Assembly (NCBI GenBank): GCA_002746535.1
Contig: NVWA01000012.1
Location: 41,680-105,679, forward strand
From: Planctomycetota bacterium
GTDB taxonomy: Bacteria; Planctomycetota; GCA-2746535
Direction of reading: 5' to 3'
Length of the DNA: 64,000 bases
Positions 17,866 to 26,620 of this stretch are shown in pieces. The notes beneath the pieces are model-generated. The model was given only the letters and a program-made list of their open reading frames with translations, had not been told where the DNA came from and did no database searches. The translations under genes and the position numbers were made by a program. Numbering within the stretch: position 1 is the first letter of the stretch; each line of letters opens with the position of its first letter.

Positions 17866-19044
17866 ATGAAAAAAAGTTCAGAATTAAAAACCCTCTACGC
17901 CGAAATATTTAAGGAAGAACCATCCAACCTTTACATTGGATATGCACCTGGAAGAGTAGAGATTTTAGGCAATCATACAGATTACAACAAAGGTTTCGTA
18001 TTAACGGCAGCCATTGATCAAAAAACATATTGCTTTGGGACTCTTCGTGATGATGAGAAAGTAATTATCCATGCCCTCGATATTGGAGAAGCAATTGAGT
18101 TTAATATTAACAATCCTCCTCTTCAAGAAAAAGGTCATTGGGGAAATTATTTTATAGGAGTTCTAAATATAATAAAAGAAAAATCTAGCATCTTAAAAGG
18201 CTTTCAAATAGCCATTACTAGCGAAGTACCCATGTCGGCAGGTTGCTCGAGTAGCGCCTCCATCGAAGCGTCTTTTGCTTATTTTTTAAACGAAACAAAT
18301 CAACTTCATTTAAATAAACAAGAGATAGCGCAAATATGCCAAAAAGCTGAAAATGAATATGCCGGTGTAATGTGTGGTTTAATGGATCAGTGGTCCGTTG
18401 TTCATGGGCAAAAAAATAATCTTGTATATTTCGATAATGACACTTTAAAGACAAACCTGATGTCTCTCGGAGAAGAGGATATCTTTATGCTGGTCTTTAA
18501 TACTCAAATAAAACACACGCTGATCGACAGCAAATACAATGATCGGCGAGAAGAATGTCAAAAAGTAGTTGATGAATGTAAAAAAAGAGGTTTCAACATT
18601 GATTCTTTGAGAGGTCTTTCTATAAAGGACCTACCAAGTATTAATAAATTTTTGAACTCAACTATTTATCGTAGAGCAAAACATGTTATTGAAGAGAATC
18701 ATCGAATTCAAACATTAGTAGATGCATCTTATGAAAATCAACCGCAACTTCTAAAGTCATTTATGCTTGACTCGCATCATAGTTCTAAAGATCAGTTTGA
18801 AAATAGTTGTCCAGAATTAGACTTTGTCGTTGATCAGTTATACCTAGAGAAGGGGTGTCTTGGCGCTAAACTCTCTGGAGGAGGATTTGGTGGATGTGTT
18901 GTTGCGCTTGTCAATCCTAACGAAGCGGAGAACATCCAAGCTACTATTGAAAAAGCCTATATAGAAAAGTTCCCCGATTTAAAACCTTTAGATACAATTC
19001 AAACGCTACCTGGAGATGGTGCCGGTTTTATCGAGACCAAATAA
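17866..19044 (+). CDS. galK: Galactokinase
   Basis: This 392-residue GHMP kinase has all three family motifs: the galactokinase signature GRVEILGNHTDYNKG (about residues 29-43), the ATP-binding MSAGCSSSASIEASF (about 123-137) and the C-terminal KLSGGGFGGCVVAL. The usual GEHTDY is GNHTDY here, a substitution I associate with PVC bacteria. It would phosphorylate galactose at C1 for the Leloir pathway, consistent with a beta-galactosidase-type gene in the window. It is monocistronic, divergent from the APE operon. Galactokinase rather than N-acetylgalactosamine kinase is likely but not proven. Confidence 0.9.
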   Translation: MKKSSELKTLYAEIFKEEPSNLYIGYAPGRVEILGNHTDYNKGFVLTAAIDQKTYCFGTLRDDEKVIIHALDIGEAIEFNINNPPLQEKGHWGNYFIGVLNIIKEKSSILKGFQIAITSEVPMSAGCSSSASIEASFAYFLNETNQLHLNKQEIAQICQKAENEYAGVMCGLMDQWSVVHGQKNNLVYFDNDTLKTNLMSLGEEDIFMLVFNTQIKHTLIDSKYNDRREECQKVVDECKKRGFNIDSLRGLSIKDLPSINKFLNSTIYRRAKHVIEENHRIQTLVDASYENQPQLLKSFMLDSHHSSKDQFENSCPELDFVVDQLYLEKGCLGAKLSGGGFGGCVVALVNPNEAENIQATIEKAYIEKFPDLKPLDTIQTLPGDGAGFIETK

Positions 19045-19195
19045 TAACAGACTGACATCTAGAAAACTTTTAATTCTCTAAATTTCAGCCTGCAAAAATA
19101 TCATCTCTGAGAATAATTACAATCTAACATTTTGATTTCAAGTTTTATAAGCAAAACTATACTTTTCCAAACTTTTAAATTAGGAAATATTATTT

Positions 19196-20245
19196 ATGAA
19201 ATCTAAAAAAATACAAATTGGCGTCATTGGGTTAGGCAGAATTGGCTGGAGCTATCACTGTAAAAATATTATGAAACATAAACATTTTAATTTGCTTGCT
19301 GTCGCTGATCCTGTGGAAGAACGATTACTTGAAGCCAAAAATGATTTTCATTGCCAAACGTTTAAAGATTACAAAAAGCTTTTAGACTGTCCAGATTTAG
19401 AAGCTGTTGTTATCGCATCCCCAACTCACTTACATAAAATCATGGCACTAGAAGCAATTAAAAGAGGTATCCATTTAATCATGGAAAAACCCATTGCTGG
19501 TAATTTAAAAGACGCAAAAGAAATTATTCAAAAAGCTAAAAGAAAAAAAGTATTTCTAACAACCTATCAACCTCATCGTTTAGAAGCTTATTTTCAACAT
19601 TTTAGCAAAATACTTAGCAGCGGTATCATTGGCGAAGTTTATCATATTAAATTTGGGCGTTATCGATTTGTCAGGAGAAACGACTGGCAATCGTTGTTAA
19701 AGTATGATGGAGGACAACTTAGCAATACTGGGGCACATGTCTTAGATCAGGTTATTAGCTTATTAGGGCCAGACATAAAAGATTGTTTTTGTCAGCTAAG
19801 ATTGGTTGCTGCGCTAGGAGATGCTGATGATGTCTTAAAAATACTGGCAACAAATAAAAAAGGGTTGTTAGCAGAAGTCGATATTAACATGGCAACTTTA
19901 AATGATGATTACTTAATGGAAGCTATTGGCACAGAAGGCACCGTAAAAATGCCAAACAATAAAATTATCGAAATAAAAAAGCTCAATAAAAAAAGCTTAA
20001 AACCTATAAAATTAGTTTCCGCTATGGCCAGTGAAGATAGAAAATATCCTAAAGATGAATACAAAACTACTCAAAAAAATATTCAAGTTAAGTCATCTTA
20101 CTCTGTAAATTTCTACGATGATATCTATCAATGCCTCCGAAAAGGAAAAGAACCCTTTATAAAGCCGGAACAAACTTTGGCCGTTATGTCATTAATGGAA
20201 CGCTGTAAATTAGAAAGCAAAAAAATAATTCACTCAAAACTTTAA
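19196..20245 (+). CDS. Gfo/Idh/MocA family NAD(P)-dependent sugar oxidoreductase
   Basis: A 349-residue protein with an N-terminal Rossmann fold (IGVIGLGRIGWSYHCKNI, residues 7-24), the family motif EKPIAGN (about residue 98), and the C-terminal substrate domain with NTGAHVLDQV (about residue 179), whose His is typical of catalysis. These enzymes oxidise sugars, inositols or sugar acids; the substrate cannot be read from sequence. It lies 151 bp after galactokinase on the same strand and could be co-transcribed, though the gap suggests its own promoter. AGGAAATATTATTT precedes the ATG. Confidence 0.85.
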   Translation: MKSKKIQIGVIGLGRIGWSYHCKNIMKHKHFNLLAVADPVEERLLEAKNDFHCQTFKDYKKLLDCPDLEAVVIASPTHLHKIMALEAIKRGIHLIMEKPIAGNLKDAKEIIQKAKRKKVFLTTYQPHRLEAYFQHFSKILSSGIIGEVYHIKFGRYRFVRRNDWQSLLKYDGGQLSNTGAHVLDQVISLLGPDIKDCFCQLRLVAALGDADDVLKILATNKKGLLAEVDINMATLNDDYLMEAIGTEGTVKMPNNKIIEIKKLNKKSLKPIKLVSAMASEDRKYPKDEYKTTQKNIQVKSSYSVNFYDDIYQCLRKGKEPFIKPEQTLAVMSLMERCKLESKKIIHSKL

Positions 20246-20533
20246 AAACATTTCGAAAGAGTTTCCGACATAAAAAACTATTTCAACTTGAATGGGCATA
20301 TGAATAAAGATTCTTAGTGATCGGCTAGAGGCCTATTATGCAAAGCCTCCCTTGAAATTCACCAGATAACTTTTGCTAACTTTTAATATATTTCCTAATT
20401 AATTTATCATTATTAGGAATAGGTCTATACTTATTTTTTTCTGATTGATATTATCAAATATAAAAATATAAGACATTTCTAAGGTAACTGCGTATAAACT
20501 TACACAAAATTCGACAACCATAAAAAAGAAGAA

Positions 20534-22465
20534 ATGAAAATACATAAAAAAAATCAGCTGATTTGGTTAATCATCATCACCTCTATTTTAGTTCTTACGT
20601 TAGCCATTTTTCTCGCCTATAAAATAAAACAAGATGAAAAAAAAGAGTATTTTGTGCAGCTAGGTCGCGCAAATGCCTTAGCCCAAGTAATCGCAACTTC
20701 TCTAGATGAGCAATTAAATAAAAACTACCATACTTTAGCACAAGCCATTTTAAAGAATGATCTTTCAAAAATAGAAAATCAAATAGATGGCCTACTAATC
20801 CTAAAAGATAACGCCATAACTTTTCCTCAAAATATTAATGAAGCCTTTTTTAATGAACTATCAGAACAAGTAAGCAGTTCAAAAATTAAAGCCTACAAAG
20901 AAATAAAAGACTTAATTAAATCACAGCAATACCAGCTAGCTAAAGAAAAACTTTTGGAGGAAGAAAAAGATACCACTACTAAAAACAACTTACTATTTCT
21001 CCACCTAAGATCAATTTTGTTATTCAAACAGGATAAAACAGAACATTATCGTTCGTTGCTAGCAGAACTCCTTTTGAATAAGAAGAAAGACGTTGCTAGC
21101 TTGCCTTGGATTTTTTGGGAGTCCGTCTTTATAGGATATTTGGAAATTTCACCTGAATTTAACGACTCATTCAAGCAAATTTTTCAAGAAATGATCTATT
21201 TGGTTCAAAAACATTATTTGTCAAATGACTTCGACTATTTTTGGCAAAAGCTAACCTCTTTTATGAATTCACATCCAACATTCGTTTCGAGCGAAACTCA
21301 CAAGCTCATCAATTTAAAAGCAAACCTCATTCGCATTACAAAAAACTCAATTGCTTGCAGAAACCTAAATCTCCAAAAACTGCCTAGCTTAATAAACAAT
21401 ATGGACACCTATAACTTTGACTTGAACGACAAGCCTTTTGTAATTCAAATAAGTATTAATCAGGAAAAAAGAATTTTCATTTTACTTTCTTGGAAAAGAA
21501 TAAAGGAACTTTTAGATTTAAATCTTAGGCAACTACAAAAAGACAGTCTATTTCAATTTTATTTAACAAATAAAAGTTCATTGAAGTCCAATGTTTCAAA
21601 GGTTCTTTCGCACTATTCGGATATTTCCTTAAACCTTACATCTGCAGAAAACGGACTAAATAAAATCAAAAAACGAAATCAAATGTTATTAATCATTTTA
21701 TTTATCACAGTGGCATTTATTACGACATGCCTATATTTCTTATACAAGATCATGCTTTTTCAATTAACGCTAGCAAAAATGAGAACCGACTTTGTCACTA
21801 ATGTTTCACATGAATTACGAACGCCAATTGCCGCCATTCAATTAATGAGCGAGACACTTGCGAACCAAAGTATTAAAGAAGATAAAGACTTGCTAGAATA
21901 TTATCACTTAATACATAATGATTCAAAACGATTAGGAAGCTTAATCAATAATGTTTTAGATTTTTCAAAATTAGAAAGCGGAAATAAAAAATACGAATTT
22001 AAAGATAACTCTATATTAGAATCAATCGAAAATGTTAAGGCTTCTTATTGCTTAAATTCACAAGCAAATCATCCCATTATAAATATTGATTCTAATCAAG
22101 ACAAAATCATATTTAAGTATGACAGCAATTCCATGGAACAAATAATCAGCAACCTAATAGAAAACTCCATCAAATATGCCCGTAATAATCAGAGACCAGA
22201 AATTACATTAACCATTAATATAAAAGATAATTCTGTTAATATAATTTTACAAGATAATGCCAAAGGAATTCATCCAAGTGATTTGCCACACGTCTTTGAC
22301 AAGTTTTTTAGAGGCGGCAACCTGACCACACAAAACATTAATGGTAACGGCTTGGGGTTGTCTATAGTAAAACAACTTGTTGAAGTCCATCATGGCTCCG
22401 TTAAAATAGAAAGCACCATTAATGAAGGCACAAAAATACTTTTATCGTTTCCAAAATCACAATGA
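20534..22465 (+). CDS. Membrane sensor histidine kinase (PhoR/EnvZ class) with long extracytoplasmic domain
   Basis: A 643-residue kinase. Transmembrane helices lie at about 8-28 and 383-405, leaving a periplasmic sensor of about 350 residues that I do not recognise; it is largely helical. No clear HAMP domain follows the second helix: the dimerisation domain starts at once with FVTNVSHELRTPIAAIQ (phospho-acceptor His426). The ATPase domain has NLIENSIKYA, DNAKGI (an unusual G1 box, normally DNGxGI), FDKFFRGG and GNGLGLSIVKQ. It overlaps its response regulator gene by 4 bp, defining a pair. An intergenic gap of 288 bp upstream holds no other gene. Confidence 0.92.
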   Translation: MKIHKKNQLIWLIIITSILVLTLAIFLAYKIKQDEKKEYFVQLGRANALAQVIATSLDEQLNKNYHTLAQAILKNDLSKIENQIDGLLILKDNAITFPQNINEAFFNELSEQVSSSKIKAYKEIKDLIKSQQYQLAKEKLLEEEKDTTTKNNLLFLHLRSILLFKQDKTEHYRSLLAELLLNKKKDVASLPWIFWESVFIGYLEISPEFNDSFKQIFQEMIYLVQKHYLSNDFDYFWQKLTSFMNSHPTFVSSETHKLINLKANLIRITKNSIACRNLNLQKLPSLINNMDTYNFDLNDKPFVIQISINQEKRIFILLSWKRIKELLDLNLRQLQKDSLFQFYLTNKSSLKSNVSKVLSHYSDISLNLTSAENGLNKIKKRNQMLLIILFITVAFITTCLYFLYKIMLFQLTLAKMRTDFVTNVSHELRTPIAAIQLMSETLANQSIKEDKDLLEYYHLIHNDSKRLGSLINNVLDFSKLESGNKKYEFKDNSILESIENVKASYCLNSQANHPIINIDSNQDKIIFKYDSNSMEQIISNLIENSIKYARNNQRPEITLTINIKDNSVNIILQDNAKGIHPSDLPHVFDKFFRGGNLTTQNINGNGLGLSIVKQLVEVHHGSVKIESTINEGTKILLSFPKSQ

Positions 22466-23163
22466 ATATTACAGGAAAAATATTAATTATCGAAGATGAC
22501 CCCGGCATCAGAAGAGCTTTGGTTGACAACCTTACTATTCAAGGACATAAGGTTACCTCTGCCTCCCAAGGTAAAGAAGGTTTTGAGCTTGGCATGCATG
22601 AAACATATGATCTGATTTTACTAGATATAATGTTACCTGAGATGAACGGTTATGACATTTTAGAAAAATGGCGGGAAGATGCCATTGAGACACCCGTACT
22701 CTTTTTGTCCGCTAAAGGAGAAGAGGTTGATAAAGTAAAAGGGCTTGAGCTAGGTGCCGATGATTATATAACAAAACCATTTCAACTAAACGAATTACTT
22801 GCCAGAGTAAAAGCCTCATTAAGGCGTTACAAAATCAACACACAAAGACAAGATCAAGGACTAACGGAATTCAGATGGCAAAACAAAAAAGTTGACTTTG
22901 AATCTTGCATCACAATTAATGGTGAAAAAAAATACTCTATTTCAAAACGAGAACGTGAAATATTAAAAATTTTAATTGCAAACCAAGGGAAATCAATTTC
23001 ACGAAATGAGATTATACGCTATGCGTGGCCAGACAATGAATACCCTTCTACGAGAACAATTGATAATTTAATTCTCTCCATAAGAAAAAAAATTGAAGAT
23101 GTTCCTTCAAACCCACAGCACCTAATCAGCATTCACGGAATTGGCTATCAATTCAACCCATAA
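22462..23163 (+). CDS. OmpR/PhoB-type response regulator
   Basis: A 233-residue regulator with a receiver domain (acidic pair Asp12-Asp13, phospho-acceptor Asp55 in LLDIMLPEMNGYD, Lys105 in YITKPF) and a C-terminal winged helix (about 130-233; SKREREILKILIANQGKSISRNEII, TIDNLILSIRKKIE, GIGYQF), split here by commas at unshown residues. It is translated with the kinase by a 4-bp overlap. The next gene, a secreted coiled-coil protein, has an 18-bp direct repeat of PhoB-box form in its upstream region, which could be the binding site. Confidence 0.92.
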   Translation: MNITGKILIIEDDPGIRRALVDNLTIQGHKVTSASQGKEGFELGMHETYDLILLDIMLPEMNGYDILEKWREDAIETPVLFLSAKGEEVDKVKGLELGADDYITKPFQLNELLARVKASLRRYKINTQRQDQGLTEFRWQNKKVDFESCITINGEKKYSISKREREILKILIANQGKSISRNEIIRYAWPDNEYPSTRTIDNLILSIRKKIEDVPSNPQHLISIHGIGYQFNP

Positions 23164-23200
23164 CGCTATTTAGTGGATCTTTTAGCGCTATTAGTTTTCT

Positions 23201-23242
23201 CATGACAAAACCATGACAATTTTAATTAGCTCAATATATAAT
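23201..23242 (+). promoter_or_regulatory. PhoB-box-like direct repeat and -10 element upstream of the coiled-coil protein
   Basis: CATGACA occurs at 23201-23207 and again at 23212-23218, an 11-bp period. Read on the minus strand, 23202-23219 is TTGTCATGGTTTTGTCAT, two TTGTCAT copies separated by 4 bp, the spacing of the enterobacterial Pho box. TATAAT follows at 23237-23242 on the plus strand, 38 bp before the start codon. The gene just upstream is an OmpR/PhoB-type regulator. The box points away from the downstream gene, which is unusual for a Pho box, so its role is inferred. Confidence 0.5.
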
Positions 23243-23279
23243 TACGCTAGAGATTTATTAAAAGTTAAAGGAGAAAAAA

Positions 23280-24254
23280 ATGCGATTACTATTAATTTCC
23301 ATCATTAGTGTTTTATTAATGTCTTCATCACTAATTTCAGATGATGACAGCAAAGCAAAAAAAATGTTAAAGGAGGCTCTTTATCTTGAAGTAGGCCTAG
23401 GTCAAAGAGAAAAGGCATTTCATGCTTATGAAAAAATCTTAAAGTCAAAAGATCTTCCCAAAGAAACAAGAGCACTTGCGCTACTGCGAAAAGGAATTAT
23501 TTTAGATTCTTATGGCAAAAGAGAATCTGCGATTGAGTGCTATAAAACAATCATCCATCATTATTCCAAAATGGAACGCATTGTCAGAGAAGCTCGTCAA
23601 CGACTTGAAAGAGGTCACCACAAAGTAGATCCTCGTGAAAGGCTCGAACAGGAAATTAAAAAATTAAAAAAACATAGAAACGATCTTATTCGTCATCACA
23701 AAGATGATGCTGCCGATGAAGTTGACAATGAGATGGTTAAGCTTAAACACAAATTGCATGAGCTCAATAGGCATGGTGATAAACATAGAATAAAAGAAAA
23801 TATTGAAAAGTTAGAAAAACTGCTTCAACATCCTGATGTTAAAAAAAATAATGAAAAAAAGGAACATATTAAAAATGAAATTAAACACCTCGGCATCAGA
23901 CTTCACAGCATAGAAGAGAATGAAAGAACAAAAGAAATGAAAGAACCTCATAGTCGTAGACCCAAACCTTATAGGCAGAATCATGAAAGAGGTGATCGCG
24001 GTAGACCAAGGTATGACCAGCAAGCCAAAATAAAGGACGTCAAACTACAAGTTAAATTGCTTAAAAAACTACTAAAAGAACTCGAAAAAGGATTAAAGAA
24101 GGCGGAAAAGAAAGACCATGACGAATTGATTGAAACGCTTGAGAAAAAAATAGATCAAATGGAAGAAAAGAAAGACCATCTTGAAGAGTGGCTAGAAGAA
24201 CAAGAAGAGGAGGAGGAGAATAATAAAAGAAGAAGAAATATAATAAGAAAATAA
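23280..24254 (+). CDS. Secreted Lys/Glu-rich coiled-coil protein with a short TPR-like N-terminal repeat
   Basis: A 324-residue protein with a signal peptide (LLLISIISVLLMSSSLIS, cleavage about residue 19). Residues about 25-105 look like two TPR-like helical repeats (REKAFHAYEKILKS, ALLRKGIILDSYGKRESAIE). The remainder is almost all charged coiled coil (EQEIKKLKKHRNDLIRHH, KLHELNRHGDK, LEEWLEEQEEEEE). A break with Arg/Pro/Gly-rich sequence lies near 220-245. No enzymatic motif is visible. It is the only gene between the two-component system and a terminator, so it is probably a target of that system and may act in the envelope. AAAGGAG precedes the ATG. Confidence 0.75.
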   Translation: MRLLLISIISVLLMSSSLISDDDSKAKKMLKEALYLEVGLGQREKAFHAYEKILKSKDLPKETRALALLRKGIILDSYGKRESAIECYKTIIHHYSKMERIVREARQRLERGHHKVDPRERLEQEIKKLKKHRNDLIRHHKDDAADEVDNEMVKLKHKLHELNRHGDKHRIKENIEKLEKLLQHPDVKKNNEKKEHIKNEIKHLGIRLHSIEENERTKEMKEPHSRRPKPYRQNHERGDRGRPRYDQQAKIKDVKLQVKLLKKLLKELEKGLKKAEKKDHDELIETLEKKIDQMEEKKDHLEEWLEEQEEEEENNKRRRNIIRK

Positions 24255-24315
24255 ACCACCCTAGAAATATTTTTAATTTCAAAGGTCGCTGGGATAACCA
24301 TCAATTTTTTGTTTA

Positions 24316-24349
24316 GGCCCTCTTTCAAATAGCAGAGAGGGTGCCTTTT
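24316..24349 (+). terminator. Rho-independent terminator between convergent genes
   Basis: GGC-CCTCT at 24316-24323 pairs with AGAGG at 24336-24340 and GCC at 24343-24345, leaving a small bulge and a 12-base loop, followed by TTTT. It lies 61 bp after the coiled-coil gene and 24 bp from the end of the convergent DUF1569 gene, so it can end transcription from the left. Confidence 0.6.
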
Positions 24350-24372
24350 CAATAAAGTCGCTATTCTTTTAC

Positions 24373-24825
24373 TTAACAATTAAACTGATTTAAATGGTGA
24401 TCTAAATGTTTGTAAAACATATTGTTCCATTCGCCAGATTTTAATTTACCAAAAGAGTGCGACTCTTTATTATCAAAATAAGATTCTCCGAACTCCTGAG
24501 TTTTTTTGATATACTCGACCAGCCGAGATTTCTCTTCATCAAATTCTTTTTCATCCACCACTTTAAAAGCCGGCGCCGTTTGAAGATTTTTCTTATAGGG
24601 TTTTTCGTTAATAACAGCTTTCTTAACAAGAAGCTTTAATATAATTTTCATTAAAAATTTTTGCGGCGGATGCTTGTCAGTAAAAACCAACTCATAAACT
24701 ACATTACAGTGAGCAAGCATTTGAGCCACATCCATTTTTCCCCAACTTCTTTGTGAAGAAGATGATAATTTTTCAATTCGGGCTAAGACTACAGAGACAT
24801 CTTCTGTTTTAAAAATATTTTTCAT
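24373..24825 (-). CDS. DUF1569 (DinB-like) protein, last gene of the bufferin-type operon
   Basis: From the ATG at 24825 this is a 150-residue protein beginning MKNIFKTEDVSVVLARI. It shows the DUF1569 pattern WGKMDVAQMLAHCNVVYE and, near the C-terminus, WNNMFYKHLDHHLNQF; these His residues form the metal-binding triad of the DinB-like four-helix bundle. An in-frame start at 24855 would add ten residues and overlap the upstream gene; the ATG at 24825 has AGGAATG upstream and leaves a 13-bp gap. DinB-fold proteins include thiol S-transferases, so a role in thiol or metal chemistry beside the MNIO system is possible, but that is speculation. Confidence 0.72.
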   Translation of the reverse strand: MKNIFKTEDVSVVLARIEKLSSSSQRSWGKMDVAQMLAHCNVVYELVFTDKHPPQKFLMKIILKLLVKKAVINEKPYKKNLQTAPAFKVVDEKEFDEEKSRLVEYIKKTQEFGESYFDNKESHSFGKLKSGEWNNMFYKHLDHHLNQFNC

Positions 24826-24838
24826 AATTTTGACATTC

Positions 24839-25711
24839 CTATTTTGGTAATACAAACCATCCTAATGAAACCCATCGGGCAAACCAAGACGATAGATTTT
24901 TTTCAATGAGAATCAAATCCTGTTCTGTGGCTGAATTTTCAATGCTAACTAAAGCATCATTTAACGAATGTCCATTTTTAAGAAGACTCAATAATTCATA
25001 TTGGATAAAACTAATTTGCTCTTCCTCTACTATGTTATCTTTTCGAAATATACACCAAAAGGATTCTTCCAACAAAGGCTCCAGCTCAATAATGTCTTCT
25101 TCCTCTTCAAGCTGTTCAATTGCCTGGTGTCTAGAAAATACTAAATTCCAATGTTCATGAAATAAAGTACATGATGGCTGAAACGCTAGTCCTTTTGATT
25201 CTATTAGATGGATCTCTTTTACGGTCATGGGAACTAATTGCAATTCGTTGCTCAATTGTAATGCATCAAATGATTCAATATGTATTAATTCTAATTCCGT
25301 TGCTTCTAACAATATTGGGTACTGAGTCCAATCTCTTGAATTTTTTAAGAAATCAAGCAAGCGATTTGACAAATTTGTTAAAGAAAATGATTCTGATGAA
25401 TTCTCGTCTAAGTAATGACTAATTAACTTATTAAATGCTTCATAATTTAGTAAATTGCATAACAATGGAAATTCACTTTGCATGGTTGAAAATAACCGAA
25501 ACCAGTATTGCTGGTTATAGGTTAACAACCGTTCTTTGCCTGAAAGGTTTTTTAAAGGAATAATTTGTTCAACTAAATCAATTGGATATGAATCCATTTG
25601 ATAGTCAATGCCATCCTCGGTAAAAAGAAAGGTCTTTGTAATCGCACTAAAGAAATCGATCTGATATTTATTAAGGTCATCAGGGGACTTAGGGGGATTA
25701 TTCATTGCCAA
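24839..25711 (-). CDS. bufC: DUF2063 partner protein of the MNIO maturase (BufC/HvfC-like)
   Basis: This 290-residue protein has the DUF2063 N-terminal signature RLLTYNQQYWFRLFSTMQ followed by EFPLLCNLLNYEAFNKL (about residues 60-96), the part that in BufC/HvfC-type partners holds the precursor peptide and docks to the DUF692 enzyme. The C-terminal half is rich in Glu/Leu and less conserved. The start overlaps the maturase stop by 14 bp, so the two are translated together. In known systems this protein recruits the leader or precursor; no catalytic residues are expected. The TonB-like sequence variation in the C-terminal domain means only the N-terminal match is secure. Confidence 0.82.
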   Translation of the reverse strand: MAMNNPPKSPDDLNKYQIDFFSAITKTFLFTEDGIDYQMDSYPIDLVEQIIPLKNLSGKERLLTYNQQYWFRLFSTMQSEFPLLCNLLNYEAFNKLISHYLDENSSESFSLTNLSNRLLDFLKNSRDWTQYPILLEATELELIHIESFDALQLSNELQLVPMTVKEIHLIESKGLAFQPSCTLFHEHWNLVFSRHQAIEQLEEEEDIIELEPLLEESFWCIFRKDNIVEEEQISFIQYELLSLLKNGHSLNDALVSIENSATEQDLILIEKNLSSWFARWVSLGWFVLPK

Positions 25712-26534
25712 TTACCTGATAATTTTTTGCTTTTAAAGCCTCACTATGTGTTTCAGGAAACGAAATAAAATCATCATCCCATTCTAACAAAGTAGAAACC
25801 CCACCAGTTTTTTCATAAACGTACCGGTACAATTCCCAAACTTCTTCACAAACATAATTGTTATGTGTATCTAACAACGTTCCATTGTCTTTTTTGGTAT
25901 GACCAGCAACGTGCATTTGCAAGACTCGATCATAAGGCAAATCTTTTAAATAGTCGTGTGGATCATACTCGTGATTTACTGAAGATACAAAAATATTATT
26001 CACGTCAAGCATCATGAAACAATCCGCTTTTTCAACCACTCTTTTATAAAACTCCCACTCAGGCATTTCCGAATTTTTAAAGCTGACATAACTAGATAAA
26101 TTTTCTAGACCAAAAGGTAACTCAATATAGTCCTGAACAATACGAGCTTTCTCAGCAATATAATCTGCTATTTTTTCTGTGTAAGGTAATGGTAAGAGAT
26201 CATGAGAATACTTTCCTCCAATACTTGACCAACATAAGTGATCTGAAAACCAAGGGGTTTTCGTGATTTTTGTCAGTTTTTTCAACCGCGCTAGATAATC
26301 AAAATCCAATGGATCCGAAGAGCCTATACTCAGAGAAACACCATGCAACACTACTCGATATTGTTCCAAGATTCTATTTAAATTAAAGAGTGGCAGACCA
26401 CCATCAACCATAAAGTTTTCTGAAATAATTTCAAAAAAATCTATGTTGGGTTTGCTAGTAAAGATTTCAGGATAATGATCTACCCTTAAACCGATACCAA
26501 CACCCAAATTTTCAAAAGAGTTTTTGTTTGTCAT
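25698..26534 (-). CDS. bufB: DUF692 multinuclear non-heme iron-dependent oxidase (BufB/HvfB-like RiPP maturase)
   Basis: The 278-residue protein is a clear DUF692 TIM barrel. Its probable iron ligands are His64 (VVLHGVSLSIG), His99 (SDHLCWSS), Glu144 (GLENLSSY), Asp177 (LDVNNIFVSSVNH), His208 (MHVAGH), Asp222/His224 (DTHN) and Glu251 (LLEWDD). Characterised members (MbnB, TglH, ChrH, BufB) use iron and O2 to modify Cys residues of ribosomal peptides, in bufferins to thiooxazoles that bind copper. The upstream gene encodes a four-core Cys-rich precursor and the overlapping downstream gene the DUF2063 partner, so this enzyme almost certainly modifies that precursor. The product chemistry cannot be read from sequence. 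Confidence 0.9.
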   Translation of the reverse strand: MTNKNSFENLGVGIGLRVDHYPEIFTSKPNIDFFEIISENFMVDGGLPLFNLNRILEQYRVVLHGVSLSIGSSDPLDFDYLARLKKLTKITKTPWFSDHLCWSSIGGKYSHDLLPLPYTEKIADYIAEKARIVQDYIELPFGLENLSSYVSFKNSEMPEWEFYKRVVEKADCFMMLDVNNIFVSSVNHEYDPHDYLKDLPYDRVLQMHVAGHTKKDNGTLLDTHNNYVCEEVWELYRYVYEKTGGVSTLLEWDDDFISFPETHSEALKAKNYQVIGNE

Positions 26535-26586
26535 ATATTTTATGAAGGGGAATAACTATTGGTTTTATTGTTTCATTAATTTTTTA

Positions 26587-26610
26587 AAAGCGCGACATAT
26601 GTCGCACTTT
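26587..26610 (-). terminator. Hairpin between RiPP precursor and maturase (attenuator-type terminator)
   Basis: A perfect 14-bp palindrome GCGACATATGTCGC at 26592-26605 is flanked, after one mismatch on each side, by AAAG and CTTT, giving a stem of about nine to ten pairs with an ATAT loop. On the minus strand it is followed by GCTTTTAAAAAATT, a short T-run. It starts 10 bp after the precursor stop codon and lies 53 bp before the maturase start. A partial terminator or mRNA-stabilising hairpin here would give far more precursor than enzyme, as in many RiPP operons. Confidence 0.65.
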
Positions 26611-26620
26611 CAAAATTAAA

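Noticed and set aside
20246..20533. Inverted sequence GAGGC...GCCTC after the oxidoreductase gene
   Set aside because: Only 5 bp of stem around a 12-base spacer and no T-run; too weak to call a terminator.
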